64,000 nt of DNA from Enterococcus sp. 4G2_DIV0659 (GTDB lineage: Bacteria; Bacillota; Bacilli; Lactobacillales; Enterococcaceae), in contig NZ_NGLE02000001.1 of the NCBI RefSeq assembly GCF_002140715.2, forward strand, positions 848,001 to 912,000. Reading direction: 5' to 3'. The notes under the pieces were generated by a model. It searched no databases. It was not told the origin of the DNA and saw only the letters and a list, made by a program, of their open reading frames with translations. Positions within the stretch are counted from its first letter, which is position 1. Each line of letters begins with the position of its first letter. Positions 36,006 to 45,400 of this stretch are shown one piece after another. A program made the position numbers and the translations under genes.

Positions 36006-36869
36006 TTATTTATAAAAAAAAGAATGTTGACTTAAATTCCTCGTGTAATCCATTACCTTTTTAGCCGTTTTTTGGTCATAGCTCCAGTCCTTCTCTTGTG
36101 AAAATTTCTGAGCATAGTAGCTAAACTGTTTTTGCAAGGACATTAAGGCTTTCCAGGTAGTAGATATACTTGAAACGTCCATAGTCTCTCTGAGCTTCTC
36201 ATATTGTTTTTTCGTTAAATAGTTTGGCAAGTATTTGTAATTTTTGCCAATACTAAAATGATACCCCTGATTTTCTCCTACTTGCCAAGACAGTAATCGT
36301 AATAATTCAAGCCGACAGTATTCGTTTAAATGATCTGCCGCATAAAATAGCTCGTTTCGGCACAACCCCTTGACTACATAAGTACTAACCCACCAAAATT
36401 GATTACAGCAGTCCAAAAATTCTTTTTCGCTGGGCTTTTTAATCCAATATTCCTCATCAGTTGCTTCTGGTAGCTTGGGTAATAAATCGCTCTTATCCAA
36501 TAATATTTTGGCTAGTCGATCCCTTTCGTTCCAAATTTCAGCTTGTTCTTTCGGGCAAAGTATTAAATCGATACGATTTCCATCTTCAAATAGCATTAAA
36601 TACGTAAATCGCCCATTTCTTTCTGGTGGAAACAACACCATATCCTCTGGCATTTGCATGATCAAACGTGGACCAAAGACATCTATCCAAGTCGTATCGT
36701 TTATAAACTCTTCAATAGAATCAACGATATAAACAATATCATAGTCTTGAAATTGATCATTTGGCGCTTGGTTATTCGTTCGAGACCCATTCATTCCAAC
36801 AGCTAAAACTCTTGAATCCTTTTCTGCTTGATCCAAAATTAACTGAAACATTTCTTTTTCCGTGCGCAT
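36006..36869 (-). CDS. ANT(6)-like aminoglycoside 6-nucleotidyltransferase family protein
   Basis: A 287-residue protein. The nucleotidyltransferase signature MNGSRTNNQAPNDQFQDYDI (about 26-45) provides the GS motif and paired aspartates. RIDLILCPKEQ supplies the third acidic strand, and the helical C-terminal half is also family-like. The family adenylylates streptomycin at the 6-position. This copy is chromosomal, with base composition like its neighbours and no mobile element beside it, so it may be an intrinsic family member whose resistance activity is untested. It is transcribed alone. Confidence 0.85.
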   Translation of the reverse strand: MRTEKEMFQLILDQAEKDSRVLAVGMNGSRTNNQAPNDQFQDYDIVYIVDSIEEFINDTTWIDVFGPRLIMQMPEDMVLFPPERNGRFTYLMLFEDGNRIDLILCPKEQAEIWNERDRLAKILLDKSDLLPKLPEATDEEYWIKKPSEKEFLDCCNQFWWVSTYVVKGLCRNELFYAADHLNEYCRLELLRLLSWQVGENQGYHFSIGKNYKYLPNYLTKKQYEKLRETMDVSSISTTWKALMSLQKQFSYYAQKFSQEKDWSYDQKTAKKVMDYTRNLSQHSFFYK

Positions 36870-37028
36870 ATCATTTCCTCTCCTTCAAGTATTTACCTAG
36901 ATTATAGGACAAATCAAAGGTCTATGTTATACTTTCTCTTAAAAACGTTAAAAAAACATTAAAAAAGAAAGACTTAACATTATTCATTTCAATTATCTAC
37001 TACACTAGATAAGAAAGGTTGTGGTGTT

Positions 37029-37610
37029 ATGAAATGGGTAAAACGAATGGTGTTTATTATAGTAGCTTTAGGTGTCAGTTATGCTGGTCTAGTTCTTTTT
37101 TTGATTTTAAGTGGGACAAAAAATCAACCAACAACTTCACCTGATACAGTTTTAATTTTAGGAGCGCAAGTAAAAGGTTCTTCAAAAGAGGACGCTTATC
37201 CTAGTACTGTGTTAAAAGAACGACTAGATGCAGCAGTCCCATACTTAAAAAAATATCCAAAGGCAACTGCCATCGTCTGTGGTGGTCAAGGCTCTGACGA
37301 ACCAGATAGCGAAGCATCTGTAATGGCTGATTATTTGATGAAAAAAGGCATTTCGGAAAAACAAATTCTCAAAGAGGACACTTCGACTCGAACAAAAGAA
37401 AATATTACTAATGCACAAAAAAAACAACCGCTTGGCAACACCGTAATCGTTACAAGTGATTTCCATATGTATCGTTCAAAATTATTAGCAAAACGATTAG
37501 GCGTTTTGGACATCAGCGGACTTCCTGCTGTCTCAAAATCTTCTGCCACTTTCAAAACATACATGAGAGAAATTTGCGCTTTGGGATATGGTTTACTTTT
37601 TGACCATTGA
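37029..37610 (+). CDS. DUF218/YdcF-like membrane protein
   Basis: A 193-residue protein. One N-terminal transmembrane helix (about 8-28) is followed by an extracellular DUF218 domain. LILGAQVKG, IVCGGQGSDEPDSEASVMAD and VTSDFHMYRSKLL are the three conserved blocks. Relatives SanA and ElyC affect envelope barrier function and lipid-carrier metabolism; the biochemical role is unsettled. A ribosome binding site (AAAGG) lies upstream. Plus strand, ending at a strong bidirectional hairpin. Confidence 0.85.
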   Translation: MKWVKRMVFIIVALGVSYAGLVLFLILSGTKNQPTTSPDTVLILGAQVKGSSKEDAYPSTVLKERLDAAVPYLKKYPKATAIVCGGQGSDEPDSEASVMADYLMKKGISEKQILKEDTSTRTKENITNAQKKQPLGNTVIVTSDFHMYRSKLLAKRLGVLDISGLPAVSKSSATFKTYMREICALGYGLLFDH

Positions 37611-37637
37611 TCGCTCTCACATCCTTTGATTATTAAA

Positions 37638-37678
37638 TGTGACGCATACTCAAATCAAAAACTAGAGTATGCGTCACA
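37638..37678. terminator. Bidirectional terminator-like hairpin
   Basis: TGTGACGCATACTC and GAGTATGCGTCACA make a perfect 14-bp stem with a 13-base loop between the convergent DUF218 and DUF916 genes. Confidence 0.75.
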
Positions 37679-37710
37679 CTTATTCACATTAAACTTTGAA
37701 TGGTCTACTA

Positions 37711-38808
37711 TTATTCAGTCGTTCCATCTGATTGATCTATATTTTTTTTAAGTTCTTCATATTTCTGTTGTTGTAATTCTCGTTCTTTTTTTATTTTTTG
37801 TTTAAAATAATAGATAATTCCTGAAATTATCGCCAGTATTCCTAAAACTATCAACATAATCAACAGCCAAGGAAATTGTTTTTTCTGCTCTGGCGGCAAG
37901 TTTACTGCCGTAGCATTATATTTTTTTGCTTCTTTTTCTTTTATTTTGAACGTTCTTTCCCAGGTCCAGTCTCTAAATCCATCATTTGCTTTGATTTTCA
38001 CCGTGTAATTCCCTGCTACAAAGGGTTGTTCCTTTAAATCAATTTTGTAGTTAAAATTCGTATTTGGTGCCATCGTCAAAGATTCTTGATGATTTTCATA
38101 ACGAGGCTTCTTTTCTTTTTCGTAATATAGTTTAGCATCCACTTGCAACTTTTTGATCATTGCAGCTTTTTTATTTTGAATATTCATAATGACCGCATTA
38201 TTTCCATTTACTTGTGTTGCTTTTACTTCATTCAATGCTAATTCAGGCCTAACTTCTTGATCAGTCTCGCTCAATAAAACCCCAACAACATAGGAGAAAC
38301 GATTCCCAACTGCTAAAGCGCCCTGCTCTTTTGTTTCAGATTGACCATTTTCTTTTTGTTCAAAATAAAGACCACCCAAAATATATCCATTAAAAGACTC
38401 TTTTGGAATATTAACTACACATTCAACTATTTTTTTTGATTTTTTTGGTAATTTTATATCTTTAGGCATTGAGGCAATTTCACTAAATGTAATAACCGCT
38501 GATGAATCCTTTTTTGTATCTTTATAGGAATAATCAACTACTCCGTTATCATTTGTAATTGCTGAATTTGCTGAGGCAGAGACAGTGATATCTTCATCTG
38601 TATCATTTGTTAACTCTACACTTAGTGTTTGCGTCTCATTAGGAGTCACTCGCAAATCAAAATAGCTGACCGTCTTGCTACGTTGATTCTCTGGTAAAAT
38701 TGCTTTAACTGTAAAATTGATTTCACTTGCTTGAGCAGTGATTCCGATCATCAACGATAAGAATAAAAAAATGATTGCTATTTCTATTTTTTGCACACGT
38801 TTTTTCAT
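37711..38808 (-). CDS. DUF916/DUF3324 WxL-interacting surface protein
   Basis: A 365-residue protein: signal peptide (1-28, ending AQASE), two Ig-like domains (DUF916 about 30-150, with VSYFDLRVTPNETQTLSVEL; DUF3324 about 155-300), a C-terminal transmembrane helix (about 312-335) and a charged cytosolic tail. In Firmicutes this family binds WxL proteins and peptidoglycan and is always encoded with them. Here it is the last gene of the WxL cluster. A signal peptide and one membrane anchor place it at the outer face of the membrane. Confidence 0.9.
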   Translation of the reverse strand: MKKRVQKIEIAIIFLFLSLMIGITAQASEINFTVKAILPENQRSKTVSYFDLRVTPNETQTLSVELTNDTDEDITVSASANSAITNDNGVVDYSYKDTKKDSSAVITFSEIASMPKDIKLPKKSKKIVECVVNIPKESFNGYILGGLYFEQKENGQSETKEQGALAVGNRFSYVVGVLLSETDQEVRPELALNEVKATQVNGNNAVIMNIQNKKAAMIKKLQVDAKLYYEKEKKPRYENHQESLTMAPNTNFNYKIDLKEQPFVAGNYTVKIKANDGFRDWTWERTFKIKEKEAKKYNATAVNLPPEQKKQFPWLLIMLIVLGILAIISGIIYYFKQKIKKERELQQQKYEELKKNIDQSDGTTE

Positions 38809-38913
38809 CTCTACAAACTCCTTTTTAACTCCTTTAATAATAAAAAATAATCCCTTTTATACTGAAAAGCGTGAGAGTTCTTGCTCTTTAAGTCACACCT
38901 AATCCAACTAAGT

Positions 38914-39019
38914 AGTAGGAGCAAAAGCAACTCTTCAGAAATAAACTGACATTCACAAAAAATTTAAAAAAGGAATCTTCGTGAATTTTTTTATCTCTGG
39001 AAGCCATACGCTCCTACCA
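38914..39019. repeat. Degenerate copy of an intergenic repeat element
   Basis: GTAGGAGC and GCTCCTAC form the outer arms. The interior (AGCAAAAGCAACTCTTCAGA, then AAATAAACTGACATTCAC) is related to the element at 54383-54565 at roughly two thirds identity by eye. It sits between the DUF916 gene and the small WxL gene and could fold into one long hairpin. Confidence 0.65.
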
Positions 39020-39084
39020 CAAATTTTATTTCAATTTTTCAATCATAATCCATTGAATCATTTAATACGTTTAATTGTCTAACT

Positions 39085-39822
39085 CTATAAAGGACTATCG
39101 TTCAATGTCCATGTAAGTGTCGTTTTATATTGGCTATTTGCTACTTTTGCTGTAGCATTAGGCACCATCAATTTTACACCTTGAGAAGCATTAGCGCCTG
39201 TTCCAAATGCAAGCGTCCAAGTGCCCATCCCTTTAGATAAAAGTGCTGTAGCAACTGGTGAAGAACTCGCTCCAGTCGGGTCTAAAGTCACTGGTACGGT
39301 AGTAGGTGCAAGAGAAATTAATTCAGTTGAATTCGGTGTTGCTGCGACAAAACTCATTTCAGCATTATCTAATACCGCTGGGGTTGTGTCTGCTGTTTTA
39401 AATTGACCATTTTGTTTCACCGTTAGTTTCCACCCTAGATTTAACCCTCGTTTATCTGTTACCTGTGCATAGTTTGGAACGCTGATCAATGTTGACAGTG
39501 AATTTTGAACTTGATCCATTTGTGCATAATAGGTCACATCATCTGTTTGAATCACTTTGGTACCAAAGTGAAAATTAGAAATGTAATCCAAACTCAATGG
39601 CCCTCCCGTTCCTGTTTGATGAGGATCATCTGGATTAGGTGTCACAGGCTCAGTTGGATCAAGCGGGTTAACTGGAGATGTTATTGTCGTATCTTGAGAA
39701 AAAGTAATATCTGCATTAGACGTTAAAGACCCTACACTAACAGCTTCTCCAACAACGCCTCCAACAAAACCAAGTGAAACAAGTGCCGCTACAGTAGATA
39801 AAGAACTTAGAATCTTCTTCAT
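39085..39822 (-). CDS. WxL domain surface protein
   Basis: A 245-residue protein with a signal peptide (about 1-27), a Pro/Asp/Thr-rich linker (50-72) and a C-terminal WxL domain with both signatures: LGWKLTVKQNGQF and TLTWTLNDSPL at the very end. WxL domains attach non-covalently to peptidoglycan. It is the typical partner for the DUF916 protein encoded 270 bases downstream. The start has a strong site (GGAAG). Gene order with the larger WxL protein (59 bases upstream) suggests one transcript. Confidence 0.93.
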   Translation of the reverse strand: MKKILSSLSTVAALVSLGFVGGVVGEAVSVGSLTSNADITFSQDTTITSPVNPLDPTEPVTPNPDDPHQTGTGGPLSLDYISNFHFGTKVIQTDDVTYYAQMDQVQNSLSTLISVPNYAQVTDKRGLNLGWKLTVKQNGQFKTADTTPAVLDNAEMSFVAATPNSTELISLAPTTVPVTLDPTGASSSPVATALLSKGMGTWTLAFGTGANASQGVKLMVPNATAKVANSQYKTTLTWTLNDSPL

Positions 39823-39881
39823 TTTACTTCCTTCTTTCTTTTTTTATTTTAACTTCTTATTTTTAGAAGCTAAACCCTTAA

Positions 39882-42065
39882 TTATAAAGGTGCATCTGAT
39901 AAAATCCATTGTAATTGTGCGGTATACGATTCATTTACATTAATATTCACACTCGGACTTAGTTTTAAAAACACACCATTTTGCTGATTCCACGAAATCA
40001 CCACATTATTATTATCTGGTGATGTATACGTGTAAACTTGAGAAGCCAATGTATTGATAGAATTGTCTTGACCATTGATTCGATAGACAAAAGCTTGGTT
40101 AATGGTTTTACTGGTTGTTGTGGATTGCATCGCTTGATTTTCTCTAACATATAAATTCCACTGGCTTTTAGCTATCCGGCCATCCGCAATGATTAACGAT
40201 GTGTCTACTCCTGTGGGACTGTATGTTTTTGTCTTCGATGGAACTGGAATATTTTTGAATGAAATTTTCGTAGGAGATTGAACAAACCGCAACGTACCAT
40301 TTTCTACTGGAATCGAAATTGCGTTATTTTGAGGAGCAATTGCTGTTCCGCCACCATCAACACCGCCAATATTACTAGAAAAAGCTAAAGTCTGACCCGT
40401 CATGTTTTGAGCCGCTACGCCTGTATATTGAAGCTTATAACTAGTATTCGGCTGAGTAAAATTATTTATCGCCAACATGTTTTGATAATACCAATATTGT
40501 GTATTTGAATTAGAATCTGTTAAAAGCTGTGTTCCCAAAACAGGGGTTTGTATCCCCGTACTCGATGTTTGAATTAAGGTTACTGGACTTAACTGCGTTA
40601 GTCCATTTGGCACGTAGGCTTTTAGCGTTTGACTCCCCCAAGTTGCCGGTTGATTCAGTAAAGTTGTTGTTAATGTATATCTCACTGTTTGGCCAGTAAC
40701 TACAGAAGGTGCAGCTTCCCAATTGCCTTGCCCATTCAACCGTTCAATTGTTTGTACAACAGAGATTGTTGGGGCCAAATAAGAAGTTACTTGATTAAAA
40801 CTACTACTCGTTACTAGAACCGTCCCCGTTCGATTGCTTAACCCTTGAACTGATAAACTCACATTTTCTCCACCTTTAAACATCGGCAAATTGGAAAATT
40901 GAAACGTACCATTTACATTTAATGCCGTAGTATAAACGGTTCCACCATTAATTTGAAGTACTACTTGATACGTACCTGCATTCGTTTGTACCGCGGTTCC
41001 TGAAAGCTGAGTAGTTCCTGGGGTTGCTGAAATCGATGTAACGGGTTGGATCGGCCAACTAACTGCTTGTAAAGTTGAGGATTGACTTTGAATATAATTA
41101 CTTGTTGTTTTTGACTGTGCAATGATCAGAGCTGAAACAGTATCTCCATATTGCAAAGCAGAAGCTAAATTTGTACTAAAATTACCAGAACCATCCACTG
41201 GAATATTACTAATAACAGTAGGCGATGGGGTACCATCAGAGTGTATAATAGTCAATTGGACTAAATAATTATAATTGCTATTTTGTACTTGTTGAATATT
41301 CCCACTTACGGCTGTTTGTAAATTCAAAAGAGGGCTATTAATAACTGGTGGTGTAACATTGGGCACGCTGGTCCCTATTGACATTGATGGCATATTAATT
41401 ACACCTGATTTTGATACATTCCCTAAAACTAAATTTATAATATCCAGACCATCATTTGATGAACCGAATGTTCCTTTGATCGGGTAATTTATACCATTAC
41501 TTGCTGGTGGAATCGTTATCCCATTTAGATACAATGTTGAAACATCAAAACTAAATGTCACTGCCCAGCGACTAAGTCCTAACAAACCTAAAGTATTTGC
41601 AGGAAATGTTACATACACAGAATTATATGCGCTACTATAATCTAAAAAAATCCCATTTGCTGTGTCATGAATATTATAGGATTTATTGCCAATCAATCCG
41701 TTAGGAAGTGTTACTGTACCTGTAAGTATGGACAAAAAGGCTTGCTGTTTTGTTACACTCCCATTGATCTGAGCCGCTATTTCCGGCGGTAGTTGAAGAA
41801 TAATAACTGGTTTTCCCCCTAAAGAAAGATCCAACGTTGGAGTATATGTGTAAGACATCGTGATAATCGACTGCCCAGAGCTTCCTGTAACATAAGTACC
41901 GCTAAGAGCACCCGATCCAGCAGTAACCAAACGCCCTTGCGGCATATCACTAAACTCGGATTGTTGACTAACTATCTCATCTTCCGCAAAAACTCGGCAA
42001 TTACCAAACCATAGAGCACTTAACAAAAATCCCACTAGAAATAAAAACAGCCATTTTCTATTCAC
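39882..42065 (-). CDS. Large WxL domain surface protein
   Basis: A 727-residue protein with a signal peptide (about 1-27), several beta-rich extracellular domains (including repeated Ig-like stretches around 240-420 and a DUF11-like part near 440-560) and a C-terminal WxL domain (SQWNLYVRENQ and AQLQWILSDAPL). The start is a GTG at 42065 behind AAGGGGG. It probably presents a long stalk from the wall. It pairs with the small WxL protein and the DUF916 protein, and may interact with the giant protein upstream. Its ligand is unknown. Confidence 0.88.
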   Translation of the reverse strand: MNRKWLFLFLVGFLLSALWFGNCRVFAEDEIVSQQSEFSDMPQGRLVTAGSGALSGTYVTGSSGQSIITMSYTYTPTLDLSLGGKPVIILQLPPEIAAQINGSVTKQQAFLSILTGTVTLPNGLIGNKSYNIHDTANGIFLDYSSAYNSVYVTFPANTLGLLGLSRWAVTFSFDVSTLYLNGITIPPASNGINYPIKGTFGSSNDGLDIINLVLGNVSKSGVINMPSMSIGTSVPNVTPPVINSPLLNLQTAVSGNIQQVQNSNYNYLVQLTIIHSDGTPSPTVISNIPVDGSGNFSTNLASALQYGDTVSALIIAQSKTTSNYIQSQSSTLQAVSWPIQPVTSISATPGTTQLSGTAVQTNAGTYQVVLQINGGTVYTTALNVNGTFQFSNLPMFKGGENVSLSVQGLSNRTGTVLVTSSSFNQVTSYLAPTISVVQTIERLNGQGNWEAAPSVVTGQTVRYTLTTTLLNQPATWGSQTLKAYVPNGLTQLSPVTLIQTSSTGIQTPVLGTQLLTDSNSNTQYWYYQNMLAINNFTQPNTSYKLQYTGVAAQNMTGQTLAFSSNIGGVDGGGTAIAPQNNAISIPVENGTLRFVQSPTKISFKNIPVPSKTKTYSPTGVDTSLIIADGRIAKSQWNLYVRENQAMQSTTTSKTINQAFVYRINGQDNSINTLASQVYTYTSPDNNNVVISWNQQNGVFLKLSPSVNINVNESYTAQLQWILSDAPL

Positions 42066-42356
42066 CCCTAATGCCCCCTTGATTGTACATAACTATTAAT
42101 CAACAGATTGTTTTCATTAATAAAAATATATAATTTGAAAAATATTGAAAATTAAAAAAAGTTACAAATACTTTATATCATTACGTTAATTTTATACTGT
42201 GGTTAAAATAAAGTAAAATATTTGCAATCGTTTTTTAAAATACGCGGAAATTTACACTTATACATTTTTTTCCAAAAGTATAATCCAATATATGCTTATC
42301 AAGCGTTCACTTTTCCTAAAGTCATCCTTTCTTATTTAATTGAGCAATCAAAAAAA
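42066..42356. other. Intergenic region upstream of the large WxL gene
   Basis: AT-rich, presumably holding the WxL promoter, because the giant gene's terminator lies just upstream. No frame or repeat was recognised. Confidence 0.4.
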
Positions 42357-42396
42357 GTGACTGGGACATAACTCCACGAGTCGTATCCCAGCCACC
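42357..42396 (-). terminator. Terminator of the giant surface-protein gene (repeat-derived)
   Basis: GTGACTGGGACATAACTC and GAGTCGTATCCCAGCCAC arms. On the minus strand TTTTTTT follows. It is nearly the same as the hairpin at 54386-54424, so it looks like a fragment of the same intergenic element reused as a terminator. Confidence 0.8.
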
Positions 42397-42438
42397 TATT
42401 ATTGTTATCAAACTATTTTTTTAACTTAAAATGTTTTA

Positions 42439-45400
42439 TTACAATAGTTGATCTTGTTCTTTTCTTCTAAAAAGATAATATATTAGCAAATTAATAACTA
42501 GTACATAACCTAACCAAGAAAGCTGTTCATTCAGTTCTCCAGTATTAGGATATCTTTTGGTATTTTTCGTCTTACTTGATGTGTTTGGTAATTTTTGTCC
42601 AATTGTTGGATCGTTAGCTTCTTTAATTGGATCATCGATTAAGCCATCTTTGTTTTCTTCAATTGGAGGATCCACGGAAGGATCGACTTTAGCTATGACA
42701 GACACTTCTGATTGATCATTGTATGTCATCGTTCCTATGTCCGTTCCAGTAAGTGTTGCCGAATTTTTAATTTGTTGCTTATCCGTAGCTTCAATTACCT
42801 TGACTTCAAATTCAATCGTCCAAACTTCTCCTGGCGCCATACTTGGTCGAGTATAGGTGAATGTGTTGTCTTTCCAGTGATCGGCATCTAATAATCTAGT
42901 TGTGCCATTGATTGTTGTTGAATTTGGAACATAAACAAGCCCTTTTGGTAATTGGTCTTCAACTTTTGGATCAAATAATGTCCCTGCATCTGCCGTTCCA
43001 TTTTTTACAATTAAGCGATAAACCAAATGGTCATTTACTTTTACTTCTGTTTCATTAGGTGAAGTAACAAAATCCTGATCATCTAGTCGTTTAACACTTT
43101 TTTCAATAGAAGGATCTGGTTTGGCTGTCACTGTGACTGTGGCAGTTCCTACCTCATTATAAGAAGACTTGCTAAAATCGGTTCCGCTCACAGTGGCTGT
43201 GTTATTAATTGTTCCCAATTCCTTCACTGTAGCTACAAATTCAATAATCGTTACAGAACCACCTTTGTAATTTGGAGATAAACGATAACTTAATTTATTT
43301 TCTTTCCATATATCCTTATCACTTACTGGATTTTGATCAACTTTGGTAGTTCCTGCTTTATAGGTCAACCCAACAGGAAGTTCATCGGATACAACACCTT
43401 CTAATAACTCACCATTTTCTTGCGTTCCATTGCTTACTTCAAGTTTATACACAATATCACTGCCAAGCGTTACTTCTGTTTTACCGACAATTGACTTTTT
43501 AATGTCAGGAGCGGCTGGTTTATGAATAGTAACTGGATTTGAAGGGATATTAGATAATTCTTTATCTGATCCTGTTGTATCTGTTGTTTTTCCAGAAACA
43601 TAAGCAATATTCTGACTGATACCTTTTGCCTCGTCTGTGACAACAACTTTAAAGCTGATTATTTTCTTTTGTCCCTCTATAAGCGTTCCTACATCAAGGG
43701 TCAATTGCTGCCCAACGACATGTTCATCACCAACAGACACATTATCTAGCGTCAATGAACCAGGTATATAAGTTAAACCTACTGGAATCGTATCTGTAAC
43801 AATCGTATTTCGAATTTCAGATGGCTCTTGGTTTTTATTTTCAACAATTAAATTATATTGAATCGTTGTTTCTGCCTTAACTGTTGTATCATTCAAATCG
43901 TCAATGCCATCTTCTGATCGTACTTCCTTAGAAATTGACGGATCAGCCGTTCCTCTAATTACTTCAATATCCACTTTATTTGAATGGTCGTAATCAATCG
44001 TTGGAGATTTTTCGCTATCTTTACCAGTAACATAACCTGTATTCGCAATTAAACCTAATTCAGATCTTGTTACTTTAACTTTAAATGTAATGATATATTT
44101 ATTTCCGCCAGCAAATTCTTTAGGTAACTTATGGGTTAATTGATTACCTGTCCAGCCAGCTATTTCATCGGTTACTTTTTCACCATTGATTGTTGTACTT
44201 CCGGAAACGTACTCTAAACCTGAATCTAACGTATCTGTTACAACACCATCATATAAAATACCTGTTGTTTCTGTTCCGTTAGTCACAACTAATTGATAGG
44301 TAACTTCTTGCCCTTTGATTACTTTTAATTGGTCAATCGGGTTGTTCCCATCATCAACTACTGTTTTTTGGATTTTAGGATCAGGTATTTTACTGTTTTC
44401 GACTGTATCTTCGATTTCTGGTAACGTCTCTTCCGGCTGCCCAGGGGGGGTTACTGTACCTGATACGGAAGCAATATTGGTAATTTTACCTTTAGCCACT
44501 TCTGTCACTTTTACATCAAACGTTACGACTACTTGTTCTTTTTCTTTCAATAGACCAAGATTGATGGTTACATTTTGATCTGTTACGTGACTATCTGATT
44601 TTTGTGTTCCATTCACTTTTAACGTTCCTACTTGATAGACAAGTCCTTCTGGTATTGTGTCTTTAAGAATGATGTCTCTCACTTCTGAAGGATCTGTGAC
44701 TGGATTTTCAACAACAATAGTATAAGTGACGATATCTCCTACATGAATGATCTTATCATGGACATCTTCATTTCCTTTAGAAACGGACTTCTTCAAGTTC
44801 AATTCGCCGGCTTTAGGAACAACTTCAATATTGGCGTTTCCTTCATCCGTATAGCTTCCGCTCTCGGTGATGTCTTGTCCGGAAACATAAGCTGTATTTG
44901 GCACTGTTCCTAATTCATTGCTATCTACAACTACTTTGAACTCAATTGTAATGGCCTCTGCGCCACCTTTAATAACTGTCGGTAAATGAACAGTTAACGT
45001 TTCCTCTGTCCAACTTGATTCTTCTACAGGTTGACCGTCCATGGTTGTTGTATTTGGTACGTGTTTTAGACCTGGCACTAAAGCGTCTGTAACAATTCCA
45101 TTTTTTAAGACACCTGTATTTTCATCCCCATTTGTAACAACAAGACGATAAGTTATTTGATCTCCTTTCGTTACAATTGGTTTAGTTGGTGTAACAATAG
45201 ATTTTTCGATTTTTGGAGCTGGGGCTTTATTGATATGCTCATCAGCATTATCTGTTATATCAATTGGTGACTCTCCGTCGACAGGTGTGACCTTACCTTT
45301 AGCAGAAGCAACATTTTCAATTGTTCCTTTTGCTTTTTCTGTTACTTTTACTTTAAACTTGATTGTTACAACTTGTCCTTGTGTCAGTGTATTTAACTCC

